A DNA stretch of 19,978 bases, from positions 1 to 19,978 of the forward strand of contig JAJZUH010000017.1 in assembly GCA_021847165.1 (NCBI GenBank). The letters run 5' to 3'. The notes beneath the pieces were generated by a model. The model made no database searches, had not been told where the DNA came from, and saw only the letters and a list, made by a program, of their open reading frames with translations. Source of the stretch: Pseudomonadota bacterium (GTDB taxonomy: Bacteria; Pseudomonadota; Gammaproteobacteria; Burkholderiales; Gallionellaceae). Made by a program: the position numbers and the translations under genes. Below are positions 8,923 to 16,687 of the stretch, piece by piece. Every line of letters begins with the position of its first letter. The stretch's first letter is position 1.

Positions 8923-9423
8923 TCAGAATCCGAAAATGAAGCTTATTTCCGGATAGGTTTCGCTGCACGAGTTGTAAATCGCGGTCTGGCAATTCAGGTA
9001 CGACTCATAGGCAAGCCCGACTCCCGCAACGCTGCTGCGGCCTGCGGCAAAGTAGACGCCCGCACGCGCGCCGACCGAATTGATATCGGGCAGCCCCGAG
9101 ATGATGGAATGGCGATAGAACCCGCCGATATATGGCCACACGGAAGCCCGTCGATCGAAGACGTACTGTACGGAAGGCGAGATCTTGTTGATGCCTGGGC
9201 TGCCACCCGACCAGTTCTCGTAAGACAGGCCGACACCCACCCGATCTGCCACGAAATAGGTCGTGCCTGCGCCGAGTACCAGGTAGCTGTTGTTGAAAGC
9301 ATAGCCGCTTCCCGCCAGCAGCGAGAATTGGGTGCTTCCCTGGTCGAATATCCCCGCCACATCTGCCGCACACGCGGGAAGCGTGAGCATCGACAGCAAT
9401 ATCGTCAAACGCAGTCTGTTCAT
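8923..9423 (-). CDS. Small outer-membrane beta-barrel protein, unknown function
   Basis: This 166-residue protein starts with a Sec signal peptide (MNRLRLTILLSMLTLPACAA; cleavage predicted after the ACA). The context LPAC has proline where a lipobox normally has a small residue, so a lipoprotein is less likely. The mature part alternates polar and hydrophobic or aromatic residues in short strands and ends in FIFGF, a terminal phenylalanine typical of BAM-assembled barrels. Length suggests about eight strands. GAGAGGT lies 7-8 nt before the ATG. It is the third gene of a probable unit with the CopZ-like gene (61 bp upstream) and the 37-residue membrane peptide. Two cysteines near the C-terminus (in NCQTAIYNSC) could form an extracellular disulfide. 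No family name can be given with confidence. Confidence 0.8.
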   Translation of the reverse strand: MNRLRLTILLSMLTLPACAADVAGIFDQGSTQFSLLAGSGYAFNNSYLVLGAGTTYFVADRVGVGLSYENWSGGSPGINKISPSVQYVFDRRASVWPYIGGFYRHSIISGLPDINSVGARAGVYFAAGRSSVAGVGLAYESYLNCQTAIYNSCSETYPEISFIFGF

Positions 9424-9484
9424 TCAGGGACCTCTCGTCAGGTTGGGGAAACCGGCCCGTCACTTGTTGCTGGTGGCATTCTGC

Positions 9485-9967
9485 TCATTTCTCTTTCGTT
9501 ATGCCAGCGCTGGTTGTTCCTCTCGCTGTGATGGTCGAATCTGCGGCCCTGGGGAAATCCCTCAGGCAGCAGCGCCCGGAAGGATTGCTCGTTTCGCAGG
9601 AACAGCGGCCAGCCCTGGTCTGCTCGATCACGAAATCCTTGATGGCGGGATCCCGTTGCAAATCTGCATTGCGTATGCCGAAGCAATAACAAAGCAGGCT
9701 GTCGTGCGACCCTTCCTTCGCTCCAATGCGGGTGCGCAATTGCGACGCGACGATAGTCGAATCGTCATCGCCAAAATACACCACATTGCACGCCGGATCG
9801 TCGCAGAAGAAATAGCGGGAAGCGGTCGGAGTCCAGGACCACGAAGCTTTGATGTGATGCGCAATCGTGCGAGCGGAAACTTCCGCATATTCCAGGCCGT
9901 TGGCCGGGCAGCGATGCTTCTTTGGAAGGGCGGTCCCGCCATCGGGCAGGGAGCAGCAACCGGTCAT
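9485..9967 (-). CDS. CopZ-like protein with Zn site and BFD-type [2Fe-2S] domain, no HMA domain
   Basis: This 160-residue protein matches the layout of the N-terminal part of Archaeoglobus fulgidus CopZ. A zinc-type site is made by C20 in RCPANG with C55 and C60 in FFCDDPACNVVYF. A [2Fe-2S] domain follows with C93-x-C95 (LLCYC) and C124 plus C133/C134 in SNPSGRCC. In CopZ this module is linked to a copper-binding HMA domain and can reduce Cu(II) to Cu(I) for delivery. Here no CxxC HMA domain follows; the last 20 residues are Thr/Ala/Lys-rich tail. A role in metal or redox handling is likely, but the metal is not proven. AAGGAG 7 nt before the ATG fixes the start. It lies between a small membrane peptide gene and a beta-barrel gene, which suggests an envelope or metal-uptake unit. 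Confidence 0.85.
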   Translation of the reverse strand: MTGCCSLPDGGTALPKKHRCPANGLEYAEVSARTIAHHIKASWSWTPTASRYFFCDDPACNVVYFGDDDSTIVASQLRTRIGAKEGSHDSLLCYCFGIRNADLQRDPAIKDFVIEQTRAGRCSCETSNPSGRCCLRDFPRAADSTITARGTTSAGITKEK

Positions 9968-10033
9968 GTCGTGTCTCCTTCAATATGTCGTGACAGGGCG
10001 GCAGGCGCATGTTTCATCCCGGTGCCCAACTGA

Positions 10034-10147
10034 CTAGCCGTTGTGGAAGACGGATTGCGCCAGGTGCATCGAGATGCTCGACCAGGCTACGCTGACCAGT
10101 GCCCAGCCAACCGCAATCAGTATGAAAACCAGGAAGAATTTTTTCAC
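10034..10147 (-). CDS. Candidate 37-residue single-span membrane peptide
   Basis: A short reading frame from GTG 10147 to TAG encodes MKKFFLVFILIAVG followed by WALVSVAWSS and a short polar tail ending in HNG. The pattern of two lysines, about 20 hydrophobic residues and an amphipathic end is that of a small inner-membrane protein with one span. An in-frame TGA lies shortly upstream with no ATG between, so GTG is the only reasonable start. The ribosome site is weak (GAAAG). A good promoter candidate (TTGGAT-N18-TATAGT) lies about 70 bp upstream, and the CopZ-like gene starts 66 bp downstream on the same strand. Too short for routine gene calling; supported by composition and context rather than homology. 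Confidence 0.5.
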   Translation of the reverse strand: MKKFFLVFILIAVGWALVSVAWSSISMHLAQSVFHNG

Positions 10148-10223
10148 TGCACAACTTTCGTGTCGAGAGGTCGATGGAGGCGGGCAGTGTTCTTCGAATC
10201 AGCGAACGGCCCGTTTTGTCCAC

Positions 10224-10253
10224 ACTATACCCATTCGGTTGCGATTCATCCAA
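10224..10253 (-). promoter_or_regulatory. Sigma-70-like promoter for the small-peptide/CopZ-like/barrel unit
   Basis: Read on the minus strand, TTGGAT (10253-10248) and TATAGT (10229-10224) are separated by 18 nt. The -10 box matches five of six consensus bases, the -35 three of six. Transcription would begin near 10217, about 70 nt before the GTG at 10147. It diverges from the candidate promoter at 10273-10301. Confidence 0.45.
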
Positions 10254-10272
10254 TGCCTGCCTTTGCCAGCCG

Positions 10273-10301
10273 TTGTTTCCCGTACCCCCAAGTGCTAGAG
10301 T
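10273..10301 (+). promoter_or_regulatory. Extended -10 promoter for the OmpA-like gene
   Basis: TTGTTT (10273-10278), a 17-nt spacer and TAGAGT (10296-10301) preceded by TGC form an extended -10 promoter. Each hexamer is imperfect (three and four of six), but the spacing and the TGn extension are good. Predicted start is near 10308, about 60 nt before the ATG at 10371. Confidence 0.4.
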
Positions 10302-10370
10302 GACAACGCCAGGCCGGCAGGTGCGATTGCACATGGTCAGCCTGTTCGCCACTTTGCGGGAGCAGACACA

Positions 10371-11015
10371 ATGAACACGACAGCCAGAATATTCGCAGCG
10401 GCGCTTCTTTCAAATCTCGCAATCTCCCTGGCAGCGGCCGACGGTTTCTATGCGGGCGGGGAAGTGGGAGTCTCTACTGTGCCCGATATGAGGGGCGCAG
10501 CCAGCCAGACGATGGTGAATTCTGGATATCCGACGGTGACCGTGTCGCAAAACACGGGTAGCGGCCTGGCCGGGATCTTCGGCGGGCAATGGGTGACGAA
10601 CAACTTCGGATGGGAGGCCAATCTTGCGAGCCTGGGCTTCATCCGGGGGCGGGTGGCAGCCACCAACGGCCCCAGCACCGTTTTCACATCGTACAGATAT
10701 GCAAGCGGCGCCTTGAGCCTGGCCGCCATGGGCGGTGTCGACATTACGCCTGATGCAAAGCTGTTCTTCAAGCTCGGGTTGTTCGATGCCGCCGTGACCT
10801 ACGATGGTCCCACCAGTACCGTTTCGGCGAACAGTACCGGGCCGATGTTCGGCGGCGGCCTCTCGTACAGGATCATCAAGCATTTGTCCGTCAGGGGCGA
10901 ACTGGTGAATTATGTCGGGGTGCGCTTCCCGAACTACGAGTACTTCACGCCCACCAACATCACGACAAAGAGCAACGTCACCATGTTGGCCGTCGGCGCT
11001 GCGTATGAATTTTGA
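10371..11015 (+). CDS. OmpA-like outer-membrane beta-barrel protein
   Basis: This 214-residue protein has a signal peptide (about 1-23, cleavage probably before DGFYAGGEVG). The mature protein opens with the FYAGGEVGVS strand typical of the OmpA-like 8-stranded transmembrane barrel family (OMP_b-brl) and ends in VGAAYEF, the terminal Phe signal for BAM insertion. There is no C-terminal peptidoglycan-binding OmpA domain, so it is a barrel only. GGGAG precedes the ATG by 9-10 nt. It is transcribed divergently from the CopZ-like unit and ends 54 bp before the convergent pirin gene. Function is unknown; such proteins often serve as porin-like, adhesin or stability proteins. Confidence 0.85.
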   Translation: MNTTARIFAAALLSNLAISLAAADGFYAGGEVGVSTVPDMRGAASQTMVNSGYPTVTVSQNTGSGLAGIFGGQWVTNNFGWEANLASLGFIRGRVAATNGPSTVFTSYRYASGALSLAAMGGVDITPDAKLFFKLGLFDAAVTYDGPTSTVSANSTGPMFGGGLSYRIIKHLSVRGELVNYVGVRFPNYEYFTPTNITTKSNVTMLAVGAAYEF

Positions 11016-11037
11016 CGGGGCATGAGAGCGCTGTGAC

Positions 11038-11060
11038 TGCCGGAGGGAAGGCTTCTGGCA
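11038..11060 (+). terminator. Hairpin after the OmpA-like gene, weak terminator candidate
   Basis: Arms TGCCGGAG (11038-11045) and TTCTGGCA (11053-11060) pair over 8 bp, with two G-U pairs on the plus strand, around a 7-nt loop. It starts 23 nt after the stop codon and lies between convergent genes. No U-tract follows, so it may be an mRNA-stabilising 3' hairpin rather than an intrinsic terminator. Confidence 0.3.
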
Positions 11061-11069
11061 GGACTGGCA

Positions 11070-11771
11070 TCAATCCGGCAGATCGAACAGCAGGACTTCT
11101 GCTTGGGCGGCCTGCCCCAAGCTGAGCAGCTTCTCGTCGCTTGCCATCAGCGCATCCCCCGCAGCCAGCACGATTCCGTTGACAACGAGATGCTCGGTCG
11201 CAACGTGCAGATAGACCTTGCGGCCGGATGCGACGGGGTAATCGATGCCATCCCCGGCGCCGAGTATGGATGCGTATACCGCGGCATCCTGGTGGATCAG
11301 GACGGAGCCATCGCGCCCGTCTGGAGAGGCGATCAATTGCAGCCGGCCTTGCCGGGATTCCTGCGCGAATGTTTTCTCTTCATAACCGGGGGCGATCCCT
11401 TTCACATCGGGCTCGATCCAGATCTGCAGGAAATGCACCGGTGCCGATGGCGAATGGTTGAATTCGCTGTGCCTTACCCCTGTGCCCGCACTCATGCGTT
11501 GCACATCGCCGTAATGCAGGACTGAGCCGTTGCCCATGCTGTCCTTGTGCTCCAGCGCACCGTCGAGCACATAGGAGATGATCTCCATATCGCGATGGCC
11601 GTGCGTGCCGAAACCCTGGCCGGGGGCGACGCGATCCTCGTTGATCACCCGCAGTGGGCCAAACCCCATATGTGCGGGGTCGTAGTAGTCGGAGAAAGAA
11701 AAACTGTGGAACGACTGCAGCCAGCCGTGATCGGCAAATCCGCGATCGTTGCTTTTACGCACCGTTAACAT
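11070..11771 (-). CDS. Pirin family protein (YhhW-like)
   Basis: This 233-residue bicupin protein matches the pirin family over its whole length, which is close to that of E. coli YhhW. The N-terminal cupin carries the metal ligands H57 and H59 in GTHGHRDMEI, and H101 and E103 in RHSEFN. The signature SFSFSDYYDP and the GPLRVINED stretch are also present. YhhW-type pirins bind a divalent metal and can oxidise quercetin in vitro; the cellular role in most bacteria is unclear. AAGGAAG before the ATG supports the start. It lies 48 bp after the cytochrome b561 gene on the same strand, so the two are probably co-transcribed. Confidence 0.93.
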   Translation of the reverse strand: MLTVRKSNDRGFADHGWLQSFHSFSFSDYYDPAHMGFGPLRVINEDRVAPGQGFGTHGHRDMEIISYVLDGALEHKDSMGNGSVLHYGDVQRMSAGTGVRHSEFNHSPSAPVHFLQIWIEPDVKGIAPGYEEKTFAQESRQGRLQLIASPDGRDGSVLIHQDAAVYASILGAGDGIDYPVASGRKVYLHVATEHLVVNGIVLAAGDALMASDEKLLSLGQAAQAEVLLFDLPD

Positions 11772-11819
11772 GGTTGCTTCCTTTCATTGCAGGCGCAGGC
11801 AGCCTGGTTGTTCTTGCGA

Positions 11820-12434
11820 TCAATGCGACTTGCGTGAACCGGGCAGCATGCGCGTGAGGACATCGTCCCGGTCGAAGAAGTGATGCCTGAGCGCTGCGGC
11901 GATGTGGCCGGCGACGATGGCAGCCAGCAGCATATTCAAGCCCCAGTGCACGGTTTGCAAAATATCTCCCAGTTCCTTGTTCTTCGATAGCAGATCGGGG
12001 AGGGGGAATACGCCGAAGAGCACGGTCGGGAAACCTTTGGCCGAACTCATCAGCCAGCCCGATAGCGGGATCGCGAACATCAACAGATACAGCAGTCCGT
12101 GGCCGCCGCGAGCGAGGGTGCGCTCAATACCTCCCATATGCTGCGGCAATTGCGGCGGGCGCTGATACATGCGCCACGCAAGCCTGACGATGGCCAGGCC
12201 GAAAATGGTCGCGCCGGCCCATTTATGCCACGAATAGACGCGCAGTTTCCAGGGGGAGAGCGGCAGGTCGTGCATATAAAGGCCGAGCGCAAAAAGGCCG
12301 ATGATGGCAACGGCCATGAACCAGTGCATCGCAATGGCGGTTGCGGTGTACTTTTCGCTGGCGGATCGCCGCGGCGGCGATACGCGAATGTCGGTCGTGA
12401 AGTTTGCTGGCAGGATATCCATGGTGATTGCCAT
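11820..12434 (-). CDS. Cytochrome b561 family protein
   Basis: This 204-residue protein has a 25-30 residue cytoplasmic leader and four hydrophobic spans (about 33-53, 70-88, 112-131 and 163-182). Histidines at H37 (AMHWF), H70 (WHKWAG), H163 (TVHWGL) and H177 (AGHIAA) occupy positions expected for two b-haems. Bacterial b561 proteins (CybB/YodB/YceJ group) move electrons between quinol and other acceptors at the inner membrane. Two in-frame starts lie close together (ATG 12434 and ATG 12422); neither has a clear ribosome site and the longer form is reported. It is divergent from the DUF4156 lipoprotein gene across a 264-bp gap and is followed by the pirin gene. Confidence 0.92.
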   Translation of the reverse strand: MAITMDILPANFTTDIRVSPPRRSASEKYTATAIAMHWFMAVAIIGLFALGLYMHDLPLSPWKLRVYSWHKWAGATIFGLAIVRLAWRMYQRPPQLPQHMGGIERTLARGGHGLLYLLMFAIPLSGWLMSSAKGFPTVLFGVFPLPDLLSKNKELGDILQTVHWGLNMLLAAIVAGHIAAALRHHFFDRDDVLTRMLPGSRKSH

Positions 12435-12629
12435 CTCGCTGTGTTGAAGATGGCTCCCATGTTATTCGGTTCAAATGGCCGGATAAATCGTCATTCGTGG
12501 CATGCAATATCCCATTATTGGAACATCGGGCCGATTGCCGGTTCGAGCGAACGGATACGGTTTCCTGGCGGCCAGTCCAGGCATGACACTGATCATACAG
12601 GCAGCAATGACACAGCAGGACGCCGATGT

Positions 12630-12659
12630 TTGCCATTTGCGGGGACCATTCAGTACACT
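12630..12659 (+). promoter_or_regulatory. Sigma-70-like promoter for the DUF4156 lipoprotein gene
   Basis: TTGCCA (12630-12635) and TACACT (12654-12659) lie 18 nt apart and match five and four of six consensus bases. A start near 12666 would leave a leader of about 33 nt that includes the GGAG ribosome site before ATG 12699. Confidence 0.42.
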
Positions 12660-12698
12660 GGGCGGCTGGAATGATTCATCAATGGATATGGAGAGAGC

Positions 12699-13034
12699 AT
12701 GCGATTTTCGAAAAAGATGTGGCTAGTTGCCGGGTTTCCGCTGGTTGCAGCATTGGGCGGCTGCGCCAGCAGCATGATCGAGGTGCGCCAGGGGAGCGAC
12801 CGGGTTGCTCTGGCCGAGATCAATCAGGTGGGCGGCTGTCAGGCCAAAGGCGAGGTCACGGTCAGCGTGCTCGCCAAAGTCGGATTTTTCCATCGCAGCA
12901 CCGACGATGTAGAGGCCAATCTGCTCCAGTTGGCGCGCAATTATGCGGTGGATTCCGGCGCGGATACGGTGGTGAAAGACGTGTCGTCCGCACCGGGAGA
13001 ACGCACCTTCAAGACCTACAAATGCAAGCCCTGA
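12699..13034 (+). CDS. DUF4156-type outer-membrane lipoprotein
   Basis: This 111-residue protein has a lipoprotein signal peptide with lipobox LGGC, so C22 is the lipidated residue; the residue after it is Ala, not Asp, which predicts sorting to the outer membrane. The mature part contains the DUF4156 pattern VGGCQAKGEVT, a central helix (ANLLQLARNYAVDSGADTVV) and C109 near the end, which could pair with C47 in the periplasm. Function is unknown for the family. GGAG 5-6 nt before the ATG and a nearby promoter candidate support the start. It stands alone, divergent from cytochrome b561 and convergent with a beta-barrel gene. Confidence 0.82.
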   Translation: MRFSKKMWLVAGFPLVAALGGCASSMIEVRQGSDRVALAEINQVGGCQAKGEVTVSVLAKVGFFHRSTDDVEANLLQLARNYAVDSGADTVVKDVSSAPGERTFKTYKCKP

Positions 13035-13052
13035 TGGCGGAGAGGTTGCCGG

Positions 13053-13088
13053 GCGCGGAGCATCAGGAGGGCGAAGCTCGCCCCGCGC
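13053..13088. terminator. Nested GC-rich hairpin between convergent genes
   Basis: An inner stem GGGCGA (13069-13074) / TCGCCC (13078-13083) sits inside an outer pairing GCGCGG (13053-13058) / CCGCGC (13083-13088), sharing one base. The element lies in the 60-bp gap between the stops of the lipoprotein and beta-barrel genes, where a two-way terminator is expected. There is no T-run on either strand, so assignment is tentative. Confidence 0.35.
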
Positions 13089-13094
13089 ACGAGG

Positions 13095-13940
13095 CTAGAA
13101 CGCATAACCCACGCCCAGCTTGAAGATGGTGTAGTTCGTCTTGCTGTCCGGTTCCCAGGATACGAATCCCCCGCCGACGGGGTACACCGCACTCATGCCG
13201 TAGCTGAAACTCATGTAGTCGATGCCGGCATTCCCGTGGAAGTGGTTCGAGAATGCGTAATCGGCGGCGAGGCCCACCTTGTAGAGCGTCGAGTTGCCAA
13301 GGGCACCGGAGAAGCCATTCAGGCCGGGGCCGGAATTCACCACGATGTTGGCTCCGAAGGTGGTGCCCAACATGGCATTGGCGGAAAGAACCAGCCTGCT
13401 GTTAGCGGGTGAAAGCTGCCACAGGGTGCCGACCGCAAAATAATTGTGCGTATAGGTCTCGCCGTAATTGACCCCGCGGTCCCATTTATGGTGGCCGATC
13501 TCTACGTAGGGGGTCAGCATGAACGGGGTGACGGATCTGGCTCCGACGCTACCGATTTCAAAACCTTGCCCGAAGCGCGCATTGAAATTGGTCAGCGCTG
13601 CGCCGGATACGCCGACGATGGAGCCGAACACGCCGCCTGTGATGGGCATGCCGGTATAGGTGGTCTGACCGCTGGAATGATCATATTCGGCCGCGAAATA
13701 CTGGTCGCTTCCGGTCATGGCAGACAGGAAAATGGCCGAGCCGGGCACGTCGCCTTTTTCCGTATCCAGCGTCCCGGTCACGGTGCCGAATATGCCATTG
13801 CCTGTTTCCGTGTAATCCACATTCGTCGAGATGGCCTGTATGCCGATCTGGTTGTTGGAGGCCCTGATGTCGGCAGTGCCGGCAAACGTGGCGAACGGGA
13901 AAAGGAGGCAACTGACGGCCAGGACTGATTTTCGCAACAT
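13095..13940 (-). CDS. Outer-membrane beta-barrel protein, unknown function
   Basis: This 281-residue protein has a 20-residue signal peptide ending ATFA before GTADIRA. The mature chain is rich in Gly, Ser, Thr, Asn and aromatic residues in alternating strand-like segments (for example FMLTPYVEIGHH and YKVGLAADYAF) and ends in LGVGYAF, the expected C-terminal Phe for BAM recognition. About 10-12 strands are plausible from length. GGGGAG 6-7 nt before the ATG fixes the start. The gene begins 36 bp after the stop of the GGDEF-EAL gene on the same strand, so both may share a transcript and the barrel may be a downstream target or partner. I do not recognise a named family. Confidence 0.8.
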   Translation of the reverse strand: MLRKSVLAVSCLLFPFATFAGTADIRASNNQIGIQAISTNVDYTETGNGIFGTVTGTLDTEKGDVPGSAIFLSAMTGSDQYFAAEYDHSSGQTTYTGMPITGGVFGSIVGVSGAALTNFNARFGQGFEIGSVGARSVTPFMLTPYVEIGHHKWDRGVNYGETYTHNYFAVGTLWQLSPANSRLVLSANAMLGTTFGANIVVNSGPGLNGFSGALGNSTLYKVGLAADYAFSNHFHGNAGIDYMSFSYGMSAVYPVGGGFVSWEPDSKTNYTIFKLGVGYAF

Positions 13941-13976
13941 CTGGACTCCCCTGCGTGAGTGAACGAACCTGCAGGC

Positions 13977-16463
13977 TCAATTTATCAGATATGACGATCT
14001 TTCAGGGAGCCCGTCCAGAAGATCCTCGAATTCATCGAGCGTGACCGGCCTGCCAAACAGATATCCCTGGAATGCATGGCAGCCATTGCGCTGCAGAATT
14101 TCAAGCTGCTGATCGGTTTCCACGCCTTCCGCGATCACTTCCAGGCCGAAGTTCCTGGACATGTCGATAATGGTCTGGACCAGCACGGCGTCGCTCTTGT
14201 CGCTCACGATATCGCGTACAAAGGATTGATCTATCTTGATCTGATCGAGCGGGAGGCGCTTCAGATAGCTGAGGGACGAGTAGCCGGTGCCGAAGTCGTC
14301 CATTGAAAATTTCACGCCGAGTTCCTTCAGGGAATGCATCTTCTGTATGGTGTCCTCGACATCGATCAATACCAGGCTCTCGGTCAGTTCGAGCTTCAGC
14401 AGTGCCGGATCGATGCTGAACCTGTTCATTATTTCCTTGACCTGATTCGCAAAGTTTTCCTGCCGGAATTGGCGCGCACTCACGTTGACCGCAAGGTGCA
14501 GATGCCTGGTCCGGGCATCTTGTTGCCATCGCTGCAGCTGTGCGCATGCCGTTTCCAGGACCCATTGGCCGATCGGCAGGATCAGTCCGGTATCTTCGGC
14601 CAATGGAATAAAGTCTGCCGGGGAAACCACGCCATGGTTCGCATTCAGCCAGCGCAGCAGAATCTCGGCTCCGATGATGTTGCGCTGGTTGTCGACTTGC
14701 AGCTGGAAATGGAGATGCAGCTCCTGGTTGAGCAGTGCGTGGCGCAATTGCTGTTCCAGCGTGGCGCGCAGCTCGACAGCGGTCTGCATGGAAGATTCGA
14801 AGAAACGTATCCCGCTGCCGGTGGCCGACTTTGCCTGGTACATGGCAGTGTCCGCCTGTTTCAACAACTCTTCTATGCTGGTGTCGCGTCCCTGGAACAG
14901 GCACACGCCGATGCTGACGCTGCAGTGGTGCTCGTGACCCGACAGATGGTATGGATAACTGAGCGATGCCACGATTTTCCTGGCAATGCTTTCCGCCTGG
15001 CTGGCTGCGATTTCCCGGTCATCGCTGAGATCCTGCAAGATCACGACAAACTCGTCACCGCCCAGCCGCGCCACGGTGTCGTTTTCCCGTACGCATGACT
15101 TCAGTCTGGCCGCGACTTCGATGAGCAACATGTCGCCGGCATCGTGGCCTTTGGTGTCGTTGATGATCTTGAAGTCGTCCAGGTCCATGAAGAAGATCGC
15201 GCCAAATGCACAGGTGCGGAGGCTGTGGGTCAGCGCCTGGCCAAGCCGGTCGACGAGCAGGCGGCGGTTGGGCAGGTCGGTCAGCGTATCGAAAAACGCC
15301 AGCCGGTGGATCTTCTCCTCCGCCAGCTTCCTGTCGGTCATGTCCATCGAGATCGCCACGAAATGCGTGATCTCACCCGCCTCATTGCGCACTGCCGAGA
15401 TATTCAGCCACTTCGGATAGACCTCTCCGTTTTTGCGCCTGTCCCATATTTCGCCGGTCCAGTTTCCTTCTTCAATAATCGAGGCCCACATCTGCCTGTA
15501 GAATTCCGCATCGTGCCGCCCGGATTTCAGCAGGCTGGGATTCCGGCCGATGACCTCTGCCGCGGCATAACCGGTCAGGCGTTCGAAGGACTTGTTGACG
15601 CTGACGATGCGAGCTCGGGCATCGGTGACCACGATGGACTCCTGGGTCTCGAATGTGATGGATGCGATGCGCAACTGCTCTTCGGTCTTCTTGTGCTGGT
15701 CGATGTCCTGCATCGAGCCGATCGTGTACAGGGGCCTGCCATGCGAGTCGAAATGCGTGGTGCCGCATTCCTTCACCCACTTGATGCGGCCGCCGGCGAA
15801 CAGCAAACGATACTCGATACTGTAGCTGTTGCATCTGGATAGCGATTCGCAGAATCTGCGCATCACGGCTTCGCGATCTTCAGGGTGGATCAGCGAGAAT
15901 TTGGCATGGCCCAGCGAACGCGCGGGAGCATGCGGGTCCACTTCAAGTATGCGGTATATCTCCTCGGAACCCTCCAGCACGCTGCTGTAAATATCGAACT
16001 CCCAGTGCCCGACTTGCCCCAGTTTCTGGGTTTCCTGCAACAGCGCATTCTGCTTGATCAGGTGCAGCTCGTGTCTTTTGGTTTGTGTGATGTCGGTGCG
16101 AAGCGCGATATAGCCTTCGTGGACGCCATTCCTGTTGCGCTTCGGTGCGATTGAAGTTGCGACCCAGTACAGGCTGCCGTCCTTGGCGCGATTGCATATT
16201 TCGCCTTGCCAGGTTTTCCCGCTGGCGATGGTGCGCCACAGGTCGCGGAAAAACGCTTTGTCGTGATGGCCGGAATTGATGATGCGGTGATTCTGGCCGA
16301 TCAGTTCCTCGCGACTGTATTGGCTGAGTTGGCAGAATTTGTCGTTGACGAAGGTGATCTGCCCCTGCAGATCGGTTGTGGCGACACAGGCATGCTGGTC
16401 CAATGCAACCGACAGGCCGTCGACATGGGCAGTGGTAAGGCTGGTCCAAGATTCCTGGAGCAT
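13977..16463 (-). CDS. Triple-PAS GGDEF-EAL protein (c-di-GMP turnover)
   Basis: This 828-residue cytoplasmic protein has no membrane span. PAS1 (about 15-128) is Aer/NifL-like, with NHRIINSGHH and TWQGEICNRAKDGSLYW; PAS2 (about 145-258) and PAS3 (about 262-380) follow. The GGDEF domain (about 385-555) has an intact site GGDEF (468-472) and I-site R459-E-N-D462. The EAL domain (about 565-815) reads E600-I-L in place of EAL but keeps N660, E692 in ELTES, D722-D723 in DDFGTGYS, K743 in KID, E779 in EGVET and GYLFGRP. All key residues for both cyclase and phosphodiesterase are therefore present, and PAS input may decide which prevails. The ribosome site is weak (GGGA). A beta-barrel gene follows after 36 bp. 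Confidence 0.94.
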   Translation of the reverse strand: MLQESWTSLTTAHVDGLSVALDQHACVATTDLQGQITFVNDKFCQLSQYSREELIGQNHRIINSGHHDKAFFRDLWRTIASGKTWQGEICNRAKDGSLYWVATSIAPKRNRNGVHEGYIALRTDITQTKRHELHLIKQNALLQETQKLGQVGHWEFDIYSSVLEGSEEIYRILEVDPHAPARSLGHAKFSLIHPEDREAVMRRFCESLSRCNSYSIEYRLLFAGGRIKWVKECGTTHFDSHGRPLYTIGSMQDIDQHKKTEEQLRIASITFETQESIVVTDARARIVSVNKSFERLTGYAAAEVIGRNPSLLKSGRHDAEFYRQMWASIIEEGNWTGEIWDRRKNGEVYPKWLNISAVRNEAGEITHFVAISMDMTDRKLAEEKIHRLAFFDTLTDLPNRRLLVDRLGQALTHSLRTCAFGAIFFMDLDDFKIINDTKGHDAGDMLLIEVAARLKSCVRENDTVARLGGDEFVVILQDLSDDREIAASQAESIARKIVASLSYPYHLSGHEHHCSVSIGVCLFQGRDTSIEELLKQADTAMYQAKSATGSGIRFFESSMQTAVELRATLEQQLRHALLNQELHLHFQLQVDNQRNIIGAEILLRWLNANHGVVSPADFIPLAEDTGLILPIGQWVLETACAQLQRWQQDARTRHLHLAVNVSARQFRQENFANQVKEIMNRFSIDPALLKLELTESLVLIDVEDTIQKMHSLKELGVKFSMDDFGTGYSSLSYLKRLPLDQIKIDQSFVRDIVSDKSDAVLVQTIIDMSRNFGLEVIAEGVETDQQLEILQRNGCHAFQGYLFGRPVTLDEFEDLLDGLPERSSYLIN

Positions 16464-16687
16464 GATATTCCCGAAAAATTGCCTGGCGCGACATTAACCC
16501 GCGTGGCAGGAAAGGTCTATGCGATTGATGGCCTATGCCTGTATCTAGAACTTTAGTTGCGCAGGGCTATATCTTTTATGCGGATTTAACGCAGGCAAGG
16601 GCATCCACATGCGGGAAACTGTTGTGAAGGTACTTCAGGCGGAACAGACAGAAATCGATCCGCAGGTCCGACTCGGGCAAGACGATT

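Noticed and set aside
8812..12488. 12-bp repeat GGCCGGATAAAT at 8812-8823 and 12477-12488, both in intergenic DNA
   Set aside because: Several 12-bp matches are expected by chance in 20 kb, and the flanking bases do not extend the match.
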